Positions 35,413 through 43,962 are shown, numbered from the stretch's first letter. The stretch is DNA of 64,000 nt from Rhodospirillales bacterium (GCA_017644185.1 JAEPMA010000007.1:1-64000); one strand, 5' to 3'. A program made the numbers and translations. The notes: generated from the sequence alone by a model not told the origin.

Positions 35413-36276
35413 ATGATCCGCGCGTTTCTCCTGGCCGCCGTTGCCGCCCTTGTCATGCTGCCGCATCCATCGGTGGCGCAGGGCGTCTATCCGGAACAAA
35501 TCAAACCCGTCGACATCCCCAAAGCGCCGGTCATTGCCCCCGGCACCAAGTTGAAGCCCGGCGACATGTTCCGCGATTGTGAAACCTGTCCTGAGATGGT
35601 TGTCGTGCCCGGGGGGATTTTCGTGATGGGGTCGAAACAGCATAAAAGCGAACAGCCGGTCCGGGTGATGCGGATCAAGAAACCGTTCGCCATCGGCCGC
35701 TTCGAAACACTTCATGCCGAGTGGCAGGCGTGCCTCGATGGCGGGGGCTGCACCCACAAGCCCGACGATCACAACTGGGGGACGGTCAGAAAGCCGGTCA
35801 TCAATGTCAGCCACGACATGGTGCATGGATATGCCCAGTGGTTGAGCAAGATCACAGGCTATACGTACCGCCTGCCGAGCGAGGCGGAATGGGAATACGC
35901 CGCCCGCGCCGGATCGAAATCCAATTACTGGTTTGGGGACCTGGTCGGTGAGAACGAGGTCAACTGCCGTAAGTGCGGCTCGCCTTGGTCGGGCATCGGC
36001 AACGCGCCGGTCGGTAGTTTCAAGCCCAACCCGTGGGGTCTTTATGACATGCACGGAAACGCCTTCGAGTGGGTCGAGGACTGCTGGCACGAAAACTACG
36101 AGGGCGCGCCCAAGGGGCCGGAGGCGTGGGTCGAGCCCGGCTGCCAGTTTCGCGTCATCCGGGGCGGCTCGTGGTACTACTATTCCAGAATGGCGCGCTC
36201 CGCCAACCGTCAGAAGAACCCGGGCCCGGTCAAAAGCTACTGGCTGAGTTTCCGCCTCGTCAGGGAACTGCCTTAA
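35413..36276 (+). CDS. Formylglycine-generating-enzyme-like (SUMF1/FGE) protein, exported
   Basis: Protein of 287 aa. Signal peptide of about 24 residues (FLLAAVAALVMLPHPSVAQ), then an FGE-sulfatase fold: VPGGIFVMGSK, RLPSEAEWEYAARAG, WGLYDMHGNAFEWVEDCW in two parts (GLYDMHGNAFEW; VEDCW) and VIRGGSWYYYS. The two active-site Cys of true FGE cannot be assigned confidently. Most bacterial exported members have other or unknown roles. Extra Cys pairs (DCETC, CRKC) suggest disulfides. No sulfatase gene is nearby. It is convergent with phaR, 7 bases apart. Confidence 0.85.
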   Translation: MIRAFLLAAVAALVMLPHPSVAQGVYPEQIKPVDIPKAPVIAPGTKLKPGDMFRDCETCPEMVVVPGGIFVMGSKQHKSEQPVRVMRIKKPFAIGRFETLHAEWQACLDGGGCTHKPDDHNWGTVRKPVINVSHDMVHGYAQWLSKITGYTYRLPSEAEWEYAARAGSKSNYWFGDLVGENEVNCRKCGSPWSGIGNAPVGSFKPNPWGLYDMHGNAFEWVEDCWHENYEGAPKGPEAWVEPGCQFRVIRGGSWYYYSRMARSANRQKNPGPVKSYWLSFRLVRELP

Positions 36277-36283
36277 GGCGCGA

Positions 36284-36898
36284 TTACTTCCCGGAAAGCC
36301 GGTCGAGCTTTTTCTGCATCTCAAGCATCTGCTGGCGCAGATCGTCGATGTCGCCGCCGTCTTCGGCCTTCGCTTCCGGGGCCGGTTTGCCGGCACCGTT
36401 GTTGGCGCCTTCCTGACCGTAGAAGGGCGTGAACATCTTCATGGCGTTCTCGAACATCGCCATGTTCTTTTTGGAGATTTCTTCCATCGGACCGAACGGG
36501 CTCAAGCCGCCGAACGCGTCGTTCAGATAGCTGCGCATCTGTTCCTGATTGCGCGCGAACGAGCTCATGGAGTGTTCGAGATAATTCGGCACCACGGCTT
36601 GAAGGCTGTCACCATAGAAGCTGATGAGATGGCGCAGGAAGCTGATCGGCAGCAAGTTCGTCCCCTTGGATTCTTCCTCGACGATGATGTGCGTCAGCAC
36701 CTGACGGGTGATGTCCTCACCGGTCTTGGCGTCGAACACGGAGAACTCCTTGTCGTCCTTCACCATCTGCGCGAGGTTGTCGAGCGTCACGTAGCTCGAG
36801 GTCTCGGTATTATAGAGGCGCCGGTTTGCGTATTTTTTGATCGTGATCGGTTTCTTATCGCCGGCGGAAGAATCGGTATCTTGCGGCTTTTTCGCCAT
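36284..36898 (-). CDS. phaR: PHA synthesis repressor PhaR
   Basis: Protein of 204 aa. N-terminal PHB/PHA accumulation regulator domain at about 15-80 (ITIKKYANRRLYNTETSSYV, VKDDKEFSVFDAKTGEDITR), then a central PHB-binding-like repeat and a Gln/Glu/Lys-rich C-terminal helix. PhaR represses phasin and its own gene, and leaves DNA when PHB granules form. Its promoter region contains the palindrome GTTGCACTGCAAC, 44 bases before the start codon, as expected for self-control. It is divergent from the PhaE-like gene. Confidence 0.93.
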   Translation of the reverse strand: MAKKPQDTDSSAGDKKPITIKKYANRRLYNTETSSYVTLDNLAQMVKDDKEFSVFDAKTGEDITRQVLTHIIVEEESKGTNLLPISFLRHLISFYGDSLQAVVPNYLEHSMSSFARNQEQMRSYLNDAFGGLSPFGPMEEISKKNMAMFENAMKMFTPFYGQEGANNGAGKPAPEAKAEDGGDIDDLRQQMLEMQKKLDRLSGK

Positions 36899-36941
36899 GA
36901 TTAGCTCCCTTCCCGTACGAGCTGACCGTAGCGCCGAAGCT

Positions 36942-36954
36942 GTTGCACTGCAAC
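36942..36954. promoter_or_regulatory. PhaR-type operator between phaR and the phaE-like gene
   Basis: GTTGCACTGCAAC is a perfect palindrome (6-bp arms, one central base). The core TTGCACTGCAA is the reverse complement of the box at 38592-38602. Placed 44 bases from the phaR start, it fits autorepression. Confidence 0.65.
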
Positions 36955-37031
36955 GAAAAATCCGTCACGAATTCGGCAGGTGCAGCATAAGCATTTTGAG
37001 GGTGCACAATAATCGCGCCGGGCGTGCGCTG

Positions 37032-37060
37032 TTTGCCCACCGACGGGTGCGCGATATACT
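37032..37060 (+). promoter_or_regulatory. Candidate promoter of the phaE-like/phaC genes
   Basis: TATACT at 37055-37060 is a good -10 box; TTGCCC at 37033-37038 sits 16 bases before it as a fair -35. It lies 35 bases before the phaE-like ATG. Confidence 0.4.
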
Positions 37061-37094
37061 CACATCCCTTATCGAGGATCGGAACGCCAGGGTC

Positions 37095-37556
37095 ATGAGC
37101 GACGAGAAAAATCCGCAAGACGGCGATGCCGACCTTGAACGGCTGGCGAGGGAGTACGTCGATCTGTGGGAGAACCAGATCAAGGCGTTCACCAACGACG
37201 AAAACCTCGCCCGCACCATGGCGCAGACGATGGAATTGATGAACGCGGGCGCCGCCAACGTGGCGGCGATGATGCAGCATGCCGCGGCGGATGCTGCGGG
37301 TGCAAAGACGGGGGCGGGGGATGGAAGCGAACGGAACGGCGCCGATGCAGACGATGGCGAAGATGGCAGAAATGTTCGGGGTAATGACGGAAACGCCGGT
37401 GGCACCGCGTCCCCTGGCGCTGCATCTGGCGATCCAGAACCTGATGTTCACGAGCTCGCTAACCGCGTTGCCGAGCTTGAAAGACGGCTCGCTCGTCTGG
37501 AAGGACTCGCTGGACCTTCAGGCAAGATCGCTCCGGGAAAACCTAAAAAAGATTGA
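37095..37556 (+). CDS. PhaE-like subunit of a class III PHA synthase (small, candidate)
   Basis: Protein of 153 aa. Helical N-terminus with LAREYVDLWENQIKAF and MAQTMELMNAGAAN, a disordered Gly/Asp/Ala middle (about 75-120), and a C-terminal leucine-zipper-like coil (VHELANRVAELERRLARLEG). PhaE proteins have a similar aromatic/Gln-rich N-terminus and end in such a coil, but are usually about 350 aa, so this is a short version. Its last 236 bases overlap phaC in another frame, and the coil is coded inside that overlap. Alternatives are a phasin-like protein. No ribosome site stronger than CAGGGTC is seen. Confidence 0.6.
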   Translation: MSDEKNPQDGDADLERLAREYVDLWENQIKAFTNDENLARTMAQTMELMNAGAANVAAMMQHAAADAAGAKTGAGDGSERNGADADDGEDGRNVRGNDGNAGGTASPGAASGDPEPDVHELANRVAELERRLARLEGLAGPSGKIAPGKPKKD

Positions 37557-38586
37557 TGGCGACGCGTTCGCGGACGCACTGAAGCACGAGATCGAAAAGC
37601 GCGTCAGCGCCTTCGCCGAAGGCGTCAACCGCTTCGCCGAGGCGCCAAGACCGGACGCGATGCCGGCACTTCCGGAAGTCTGGTCGGAGGGCACGACTGA
37701 ACTTCTTCACGCCGAAGCGGCCGGTAAGCCGGTGATCCTGATCCCGTCGCTCGTCAACCGGGCGCATATCCTCGACCTCGATCCCGATCACAGTCTTGTC
37801 AGGTATCTTGCGGACGCGGGACACGACACATATCTCGTCGATTGGGATGCCCCGGGAGTCGAAGAGATGACATTCTCCATCGATCACTACGTCGACCGGT
37901 TGGAGCGGATCCGCGATCACGTGATCGATACGACGGGCGAGACGCCCGTCATCGCCGGGTACTGCATGGGCGGCAACCTGGCGTTGGCGCTGACGCACCG
38001 GGCACCGGAAAGGATCCGCGCCATGGCGCTACTGGCGACGCCCTGGGATTTCCACGCCTTGCCGCCGTCGGCGACGGCGATGTTAAGGGCGATGTTGCCG
38101 GGTCTGAAGCAGTTGATCGAGAGCATCGGCAATCTGCCGGTCGATGTGATCCAGGCGATGTTCTCGAGCCGCGATCCGGGCAACGTCATTCGAAAATTCC
38201 GCCGCTTCGCGGCGATGAAATCAGGTGGTAAGGAGGCGAATGCCTTTATCCTACTCGAAGACTGGCTGAACGACGGGGTGCCCCTCGCAGGTGCCGTCGC
38301 CGTCGAGTGTCTCGATGACTGGTATGTGAAGAATACACCGATGACGGGGACGTGGATGAGCGGGGGCACCCCCCTCGATCCCGGCGGGTTGAATATCCCG
38401 GCTTTGGTGGTGATCCCCGATCACGACACGATCGTGCCGCCGGCGTCCGCTGCCCCCTTGGCAGAACTGCTGCCAAATGTCACGCTCATCAAAGCGGACG
38501 CGGGGCACATCGGGATGGTCGCCGGGTCCAGGGCCCGAACGACGCTGTACGCGCCGTTGAGTGAATGGATTGCTGCAGTGCAATAA
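37321..38586 (+). CDS. phaC: Poly(R)-hydroxyalkanoate synthase-like alpha/beta hydrolase (PhaC)
   Basis: Protein of about 421 aa. Class III-sized PHA synthase: RPLALHLAIQNLMFTSSL at the N-terminus, the nucleophile elbow GYCMGGN with Cys 215 (a GxCxGG motif, Cys in place of the lipase Ser), the Asp region IPDHDTIVP and the His region ADAGHIGMV. It would polymerise 3-hydroxybutyryl-CoA on granules. Class I enzymes are about 570 aa, so this probably needs a PhaE-like partner, which is the overlapping gene. The start is uncertain among ATGs at 37279, 37321 and 37345. phaA and phaB follow, with PhaR-type boxes between. Confidence 0.82.
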   Translation: MEANGTAPMQTMAKMAEMFGVMTETPVAPRPLALHLAIQNLMFTSSLTALPSLKDGSLVWKDSLDLQARSLRENLKKIDGDAFADALKHEIEKRVSAFAEGVNRFAEAPRPDAMPALPEVWSEGTTELLHAEAAGKPVILIPSLVNRAHILDLDPDHSLVRYLADAGHDTYLVDWDAPGVEEMTFSIDHYVDRLERIRDHVIDTTGETPVIAGYCMGGNLALALTHRAPERIRAMALLATPWDFHALPPSATAMLRAMLPGLKQLIESIGNLPVDVIQAMFSSRDPGNVIRKFRRFAAMKSGGKEANAFILLEDWLNDGVPLAGAVAVECLDDWYVKNTPMTGTWMSGGTPLDPGGLNIPALVVIPDHDTIVPPASAAPLAELLPNVTLIKADAGHIGMVAGSRARTTLYAPLSEWIAAVQ

Positions 38587-38602
38587 TTATGTTGCAGTGC
38601 AA
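38573..38602. promoter_or_regulatory. Two PhaR-type boxes between phaC and phaA
   Basis: CTGCAGTGCAA (38573-38583, overlapping the phaC stop) and TTGCAGTGCAA (38592-38602) follow each other with an AT-rich TAATTATG between. They lie about 130-160 bases before phaA and suggest separate PhaR control of phaA-phaB. Confidence 0.6.
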
Positions 38603-38732
38603 AAAAATAGTTGCGGGTGACGCTGAATTCGCGTATGACCCCACGAAAATTACGGTTAAGCGGCCGAACCGCCGCAAGGTTATCCGGTCCCTAAGACCGG
38701 CTGTTCTGGAAGCATGACAAAGGGAGAGACCC

Positions 38733-39908
38733 ATGACTGAAGTTGTAATTACTGGCGCCGCCCGTACCCCGGTTGGCGCATTTCTGGGCGGGCTCAGCTC
38801 GCTCGCCGCGTCCGCGCTCGGCGAAATCGCCATCAAGGAAGCGCTGAGCCGCGCCGGTGTCAGCCCGGACGACGTCTCCGAAGTGATCATGGGGCAGATC
38901 CTGGCCGCCGGCGGCGGACAGAACCCGGCCCGCCAGGCCGCCATGGGCGCCGGCATTCCGCAGGAAAAAACCGCCTACGGCATCAACCAACTTTGCGGCT
39001 CCGGTCTGCGTACCGTCGCGCTCGGCTACCAGTCGATCAAGCTGGGCGACAGCGACATCGTCGTCGCCGGTGGCCATGAAAGCATGAGCCAGGCGCCGCA
39101 CGTCATGCACCTTCGCAACGGTGTGAAGATGGGGTCTGGCGAATTGCTCGACACCATGCTGCGCGACGGCCTGATGGATGCGTTCGCCGGCTATCACATG
39201 GGCAACACCGCCGAGAACGTAGCCCAGAAATGGCAGCTGACGCGCGACGAACAGGACAGCTTCGCCGTTGCTTCGCAGGAAAAAGCCGAAGCCGCCCAGA
39301 AGGCGGGTAAGTTCAAGGACGAGATCGTTCCCGTCACCATCACCAGCCGCAAGGGTGAAACCGTCGTCGACACCGACGAGCACCCGAAACACGGCACGAC
39401 GATGGAAAGCCTCGGCAAGCTGCGCCCGGCTTTCGACAAGGAAGGCACGGTGACCGCCGGTAACGCGTCGGGTATCAACGACGGCGCCGCCGCCGTGGTC
39501 CTGATGAGCGCGGATAACGCCGAGAAGCGCGGCGCCCCGGTGCTGGCCCGCATCAAGTCGTGGGCGACCGCGGGTGTCGATCCGGCGATCATGGGCACGG
39601 GCCCGATCCCGGCCAGCCGCATGGCGCTCGAAAAAGCCGGTTGGACCGTCGACGATCTCGACCTGATCGAAGCCAACGAAGCCTTCGCCGCCCAGGCCTG
39701 CGCCGTGAACAAGGACATGGGCTGGGACATCGAAAAAGTGAACGTCAACGGCGGCGCCATCGCGCTCGGCCACCCGATCGGTGCATCGGGGGCGCGGGTG
39801 CTGGTGACCCTGCTGCACGAAATGCAGAAACGCGATTCGAAAAAAGGTCTCGCCACGCTCTGCATCGGCGGCGGCATGGGAATCGCCATGTGCCTCGAAC
39901 GCGACTAA
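38733..39908 (+). CDS. phaA: Acetyl-CoA C-acetyltransferase (beta-ketothiolase)
   Basis: Protein of 391 aa. It condenses two acetyl-CoA to acetoacetyl-CoA, the first step to PHB, in the cytosol. Seen: nucleophile C88 in NQLCGSG, the GHPIGASG His region and the C-terminal CIGGGMG Cys. Full length for a biosynthetic thiolase. AAAGGGAGAG precedes the ATG. Codon use here is more regular than in most neighbours, as expected of a highly expressed gene (impression only). Confidence 0.96.
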   Translation: MTEVVITGAARTPVGAFLGGLSSLAASALGEIAIKEALSRAGVSPDDVSEVIMGQILAAGGGQNPARQAAMGAGIPQEKTAYGINQLCGSGLRTVALGYQSIKLGDSDIVVAGGHESMSQAPHVMHLRNGVKMGSGELLDTMLRDGLMDAFAGYHMGNTAENVAQKWQLTRDEQDSFAVASQEKAEAAQKAGKFKDEIVPVTITSRKGETVVDTDEHPKHGTTMESLGKLRPAFDKEGTVTAGNASGINDGAAAVVLMSADNAEKRGAPVLARIKSWATAGVDPAIMGTGPIPASRMALEKAGWTVDDLDLIEANEAFAAQACAVNKDMGWDIEKVNVNGGAIALGHPIGASGARVLVTLLHEMQKRDSKKGLATLCIGGGMGIAMCLERD

Positions 39909-39925
39909 GCTGAACGACTGGGACG

Positions 39926-39982
39926 GGCGGCGTCACGAGCGCCGCCTCTCTCGGGGGGTAGAACGCCGCAAAAAAACGCGGC
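39926..39982 (+). other. Two hairpins in the phaA-phaB spacer
   Basis: First stem GGCGGCG (39926-39932) / CGCCGCC (39940-39946), perfect, 7 bp. Second stem GCCGC (39965-39969) / GCGGC (39978-39982) around an A-rich loop. Neither is followed by a T-run, so they look like processing or mRNA-stability elements rather than terminators. Confidence 0.6.
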
Positions 39983-40001
39983 AGTCATTGGAGGAAGCAT
40001 T

Positions 40002-40727
40002 ATGTCCAGAGTAGCACTGGTTACGGGTGGCACGCGCGGTATCGGCCGGGCCATTTCTGAAGAGCTCAAGAGCAAAGGCTACACGGTTGTCGCCAACTAT
40101 GCGGGCAATGACGACGCGGCCAATGCCTTTAAGGACGAGACGGGCATTCCCGTTTACAAGTTCGATGTCGGTGATTTCGACGCCGTCTCCGCCGCCGTCG
40201 CGCAGATCAAGTCAGACGTGGGCGCCATCGAAGTCCTCGTCAACAATGCGGGCATCACCCGCGACAAACCGCTCCACAAGATGGACAAATCGGACTGGGA
40301 CGCGGTCATCCATACCAACCTCTCCAGTCTGTTTAACCTGAGCCGCAACGTCATCGACGACATGCGCGGCGCCAATTTCGGCCGCATCATTTCGATCAGT
40401 TCGATCAACGGCCAGAAAGGGCAGTTCGGTCAGACCAACTATGCGGCGTCGAAGGCGGGCGACCTTGGATTCACCAAGGCGTTGGCGCTGGAAACCGCTT
40501 CCAAGGGCATCACCGTCAACGCCATCGCGCCCGGCTACATCGGTACCGAAATGGTCCGCGCCGTGCCCGAAGAAGTTCTGAATACGAAAATCATTCCGCA
40601 AATCCCGGTGGGCCGCCTGGGTGAGGCCGAAGAGATTGCGCGGTGCGTCAGCTTCCTGGCGTCCGACGACGCCGGGTTCATCACGGGCTCGACGATTTCC
40701 GCGAACGGCGGCCAATACATGATCTGA
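40002..40727 (+). CDS. phaB: Acetoacetyl-CoA reductase
   Basis: Protein of 241 aa, short-chain dehydrogenase. It reduces acetoacetyl-CoA to (R)-3-hydroxybutyryl-CoA, the monomer for PHB. Seen: the cofactor motif TGGTRGIG, NNAG, the catalytic Ser in ISSINGQKGQFG, and YAASKAG (Tyr, Lys). The length and the QKGQFGQTNY stretch fit PhaB better than FabG. A strong TTGGAGGAAGC ribosome site precedes the ATG, and a terminator follows. Confidence 0.95.
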   Translation: MSRVALVTGGTRGIGRAISEELKSKGYTVVANYAGNDDAANAFKDETGIPVYKFDVGDFDAVSAAVAQIKSDVGAIEVLVNNAGITRDKPLHKMDKSDWDAVIHTNLSSLFNLSRNVIDDMRGANFGRIISISSINGQKGQFGQTNYAASKAGDLGFTKALALETASKGITVNAIAPGYIGTEMVRAVPEEVLNTKIIPQIPVGRLGEAEEIARCVSFLASDDAGFITGSTISANGGQYMI

Positions 40728-40758
40728 GTTCGAAACATCCAAATAAACAAAGACCTCC

Positions 40759-40786
40759 GGGCGGTGCGCTTGCGCCGCCCTTTTTA
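40759..40786 (+). terminator. Rho-independent terminator after phaB
   Basis: GGGCGG (40759-40764) pairs with CCGCCC (40775-40780), with an inner GCGC/TTGC loop, followed by TTTTTATTT. Confidence 0.8.
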
Positions 40787-40831
40787 TTTGCGGCACTTGG
40801 TTGTAAAGGGTGACGGGTTCGAGGGGGAGCC

Positions 40832-41731
40832 ATGGCGGCCAAAGACGCAAGAACGGTAAAGGCGACGTTGATCGGGTCGACGGCTGTCCTGATGTGGGGG
40901 CTGTTGGCGCTGTTCACGACGCTGACGGGGAAGATCCCGGCGTTTCAGTTGGCGGCTATGTCGTTCGGGATCGCCACCGCGTTCGTCGTTATCAAGTGGA
41001 TCGTCAGGGGGGAGAACGTCGCCTCTTATATGCGCCAGCCGATGGGCGCCTGGGCGCTCGGCACGTGCGGGTTGTTTGGATATCACTTCTTTTATTTCAT
41101 GGCCCTTAAGAACGCGCCCCCGGTCGAGGCGGGCCTGATCGCTTATATGTGGCCATTGTTGATCGTCGTCGGCTCGGCGCTTTTGCCGGGTGAGCGGCTC
41201 CGATGGTGGCACGTTTTGGGGGCCGTCGCCGGGCTCGTCGGGGCGGCACTTTTGATCACCGGCGGTCGCGGTCTTTCCGGCTTCAAGTCCGAGTTCGCGG
41301 TGGGCTATGCGTTCGCGGTGCTGTGCTCACTGACGTGGTCCAGCTACTCCATCACCAACCGCCGCTTCGCACATGTGCCAACGGATACCGTCGGAGGATT
41401 CTGCGCGGCGACGGCGATCCTCGCCACGATCTGTCACCTGATCTTCGAACAGACCGTCTGGCCTGCGGATTATCTGGAATGGCTGGGCGTGATCGGCTTG
41501 GGACTCGGTCCGGTGGGCGCCGCGTTCTTCACCTGGGATTACGGCACCAAGCACGGCGACATTCAGGTGTTGGGGGCAATGGCCTATGCCGCCCCCCTGA
41601 TCTCGACGATCGTGCTGATCGCTTTCGGCAAGGGCGAGGCGACATGGTTCGTCGCCGTCGGATGTGTTCTGATCGTCGGCGGCGCCGTATTGGCGTCGAA
41701 GGAGCTCCTGACAAGGAGGAAGAGGGTATGA
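40832..41731 (+). CDS. yddG: YddG-like aromatic amino acid exporter (DMT superfamily)
   Basis: Protein of 299 aa, ten membrane segments. It begins KATLIGSTAVLMWGLLALFT, which is characteristic of the YddG subgroup of the EamA transporters, and contains MALKNAPPVEAGLIAYMWPL. YddG exports aromatic amino acids and other hydrophobic metabolites from E. coli; the real substrate here is unproven. Its stop overlaps the GST gene start (ATGA). Confidence 0.86.
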   Translation: MAAKDARTVKATLIGSTAVLMWGLLALFTTLTGKIPAFQLAAMSFGIATAFVVIKWIVRGENVASYMRQPMGAWALGTCGLFGYHFFYFMALKNAPPVEAGLIAYMWPLLIVVGSALLPGERLRWWHVLGAVAGLVGAALLITGGRGLSGFKSEFAVGYAFAVLCSLTWSSYSITNRRFAHVPTDTVGGFCAATAILATICHLIFEQTVWPADYLEWLGVIGLGLGPVGAAFFTWDYGTKHGDIQVLGAMAYAAPLISTIVLIAFGKGEATWFVAVGCVLIVGGAVLASKELLTRRKRV

Positions 41732-42441
41732 CCGATCCGATCACCCTGGTTCAGTTTCCGCGCCGGCTTGGCGTGCCGAACCCGTCGCCGTTCTGTGTGA
41801 AGCTCGAATTGTGGTTGAAGCTCGCGGGTATTGATTACGTCGTCCAAGAACAGGTTATGCCGGGGTCGTCGCCCAAAAAGAAGATCCCCTACGTCATCAT
41901 CGACGGTCAGGAGATGGGCGACAGCACGCTGATCATTGAGCATCTGACGAGAACGCGGGGTGTCGATCCGGACAATGGATTGTCCGACCGCGAGCGCGCG
42001 CTCGACCAGGCGATCTGGGCGATGTGCGACGAGCGGCTCTACTGGTATGCGGTGTGGGACCGATGGCTGGGCGCGGGCTGGCCGGTGGTGGCCGAGACAT
42101 TCTTCGGGGGCATCCCGGCGCCGATCCGTCCGGTCGTCAAATTCTTCGCCCAGCGTTCCGTCAGACAACAGCTCTGGGCGCAGGGGACGGGGCGGCACTC
42201 ATCCGATGAGATATTGGGTTTAGCGCGGCGCGATATCGACGCGCTCGCGTCTATCGTCGGCGACGGGCCTTATGTGCACGGCGACAAGATCCGAAGCATC
42301 GATGCGGTGGTCTACGCCTTCGTCGTCAACATGACCGAGGTCGAGCTGGATACGCCGGTCACCGAAGCGGCACGGGCGCACGCGAACCTTGTCGCGTACG
42401 CCCTGCGCATCACCGAGGAATATTTTCCGGATTTGAATTAG
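41728..42441 (+). CDS. Glutathione S-transferase-like protein, FAXC/metaxin-type
   Basis: Protein of 237 aa. Its N-terminus (PNPSPFCVKLELWLKLAGID) is a GST thioredoxin-like domain, with PKKKIPYVIIDGQEMGDSTL where GSTs have the cis-Pro and the glutathione-binding Asp-Ser. The subgroup is that of metaxin/failed-axon-connections proteins, not classical detoxifying GSTs. ATG 41728 has AAGGAGG about 10 bases upstream and overlaps yddG. Its stop overlaps the convergent second GST gene by 4 bases. Confidence 0.85.
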   Translation: MTDPITLVQFPRRLGVPNPSPFCVKLELWLKLAGIDYVVQEQVMPGSSPKKKIPYVIIDGQEMGDSTLIIEHLTRTRGVDPDNGLSDRERALDQAIWAMCDERLYWYAVWDRWLGAGWPVVAETFFGGIPAPIRPVVKFFAQRSVRQQLWAQGTGRHSSDEILGLARRDIDALASIVGDGPYVHGDKIRSIDAVVYAFVVNMTEVELDTPVTEAARAHANLVAYALRITEEYFPDLN

Positions 42442-43055
42442 GCGGGTTTCGGCACCGTCTGTTCGAACGATGGACGGTCGGAAATCCTGTCGAACCAGTC
42501 TGCCAGCGCCGGGCGGTCGTTCCGCCAACCAAAGTCCGGGAAGCGGAAATCGATCCAACCCAGACCGGCGCCGATGGCGACCTCGGCGATGGTGATCGGG
42601 CCGTCGGTCGTCGCCAGATCGTCGGCGGCGGCATCGCAGATGTCCATGCAGCGGTTGACCACGGTCCGTTGACGGTCGGCCCACCAGTCCCATTTGAATT
42701 CTTCCGGACGGCGCACGGTTTCGATTAGTAACAAGACACCCGCGTCCAACATCCCGTCGCCGGCGGCGGCGAGCGTCAGCGCCTTGAAGCGCGCATCGGA
42801 ATCGGTGGGAATCAGTTTGTCGCCGGTGTTGAGGCTGTCGAGATATTCGCAGATCACGGGGCTGTCGTAGATCGCCATGCCGTCGTCGGTGATCAGGCAA
42901 GGGACCTTGCCGATCGGGTTGGATTTGCCGAGATCGGTGTCCGCCGACCACGGGTCGGTGGTGATCCGCTCGATCTTGTCGGCGGTGCCGGTTTCGATGG
43001 CGGCGATGGAGACCTTGCGGACGTATGGCGATGTCGGTGTGTAGCGCAGCTTCAT
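42438..43055 (-). CDS. Glutathione S-transferase family protein
   Basis: Protein of 205 aa, a classical two-domain GST: LRYTPTSPYVRKVSIAAIE at the start (Ser in the usual active-site place), GKVPCLITDDG cis-Pro segment and DSPVICEYLD for glutathione binding, then a helical C-domain. It probably uses glutathione for conjugation or reduction; substrate unknown. ATG 43055 has GGGAGGG upstream, better than ATG 43073. Confidence 0.9.
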   Translation of the reverse strand: MKLRYTPTSPYVRKVSIAAIETGTADKIERITTDPWSADTDLGKSNPIGKVPCLITDDGMAIYDSPVICEYLDSLNTGDKLIPTDSDARFKALTLAAAGDGMLDAGVLLLIETVRRPEEFKWDWWADRQRTVVNRCMDICDAAADDLATTDGPITIAEVAIGAGLGWIDFRFPDFGWRNDRPALADWFDRISDRPSFEQTVPKPA

Positions 43056-43176
43056 GGTGGCCCTCCCAGGCATATTTATTATCTCTCCCAGCTATATGGT
43101 GAATTTGCACCCGCATGTCACCAACTTGCTATCGGCGGGGATGACCTGATGGTGGAAAGGTTCTAATCTTCCGCCC

Positions 43177-43962
43177 ATGTGGTCGGATGTGATCGATCTT
43201 CGCGAGTTTTACGCACGCCGTCTCGGGCGGACGGCGCAGCGCATGGTGCGCCGCCGGCTGCGTCAGCTTTGGCCCGACGTGACGGGGCTGGGCGTGCTCG
43301 GGCTCGGGTTCGCAACTCCCTATCTCAACATGTTCCGGGGCGAAGCTGCGCGGGTCATCGCCGCGATGCCCGCCGCCCAGGGGGTGATGCACTGGCCGGT
43401 GCGCGAGCGCGGCCTGACCATGCTGGCGGATGAAACCGACCTGCCGCTCCCCGATCTCAGTATGGACCGGATCATGATCGTGCACGCACTTGAATGCACC
43501 GAGCAGGTGCGCCCGCTTTTGCGCGAGGCGTGGCGGGTGCTGGCGGATTCGGGCCGCCTTGTCGTCGTCGTCCCCAATCGGCGGGGGTTATGGGCCCGGT
43601 TTGAATCGACGCCTCTGGGGAACGGCCGCCCGTATTCACGGAGCCAGCTGTCGCGCGTGCTACGTGATAACATGTTCATGCCGGTCGAAAGCACCCGCGC
43701 GTTGTTCGTTCCGCCGGTCGACATCGGCCTGTTACAGGGCTCCGCCGCCGCGTGGGAGAAAATTGGGATGAAACTTTTCCCCGCCGCTGCGGGTGTCGTG
43801 ATGATCGAGGCGGTCAAACAGATGTACGCCCAGCCCGTTGCGGTCGAACCCAAACGTAAGCGTGCGCTGGACGCGATCCATGAACGGCCAAGGGGCCTCA
43901 ACCGATATCCGCGCGAGAACGGTCGCCATGCCGCGCGCGGGACCATGGACGATCCGTCATGA
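43177..43962 (+). CDS. Class I SAM-dependent methyltransferase
   Basis: Protein of 261 aa. The SAM-binding motif I is diverged (VLGLGFATPYLN) and a Met/Asp pair in DLSMDRIMIVHALE forms the acidic region of motif II-III. The middle ends in GRLVVVVPNRRGLWARFE, typical of methyltransferase domain 11. The C-terminus is basic and probably disordered. I recall a similar gene beside a hydroxyacylglutathione hydrolase in other alphaproteobacteria, but gloB is not here. Substrate unknown. Coupled to the reductase by ATGA. Confidence 0.82.
   Translation: MWSDVIDLREFYARRLGRTAQRMVRRRLRQLWPDVTGLGVLGLGFATPYLNMFRGEAARVIAAMPAAQGVMHWPVRERGLTMLADETDLPLPDLSMDRIMIVHALECTEQVRPLLREAWRVLADSGRLVVVVPNRRGLWARFESTPLGNGRPYSRSQLSRVLRDNMFMPVESTRALFVPPVDIGLLQGSAAAWEKIGMKLFPAAAGVVMIEAVKQMYAQPVAVEPKRKRALDAIHERPRGLNRYPRENGRHAARGTMDDPS

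Noticed and set aside
35413-36276. A sulfatase-activating function for the FGE-like protein
   Set aside because: No sulfatase gene is nearby and the two catalytic Cys of true formylglycine-generating enzymes could not be placed.
38691-39818. Minus-strand frame of 375 codons opposite phaA
   Set aside because: Antisense shadow of a strongly biased, clearly identified thiolase gene; composition is not protein-like.
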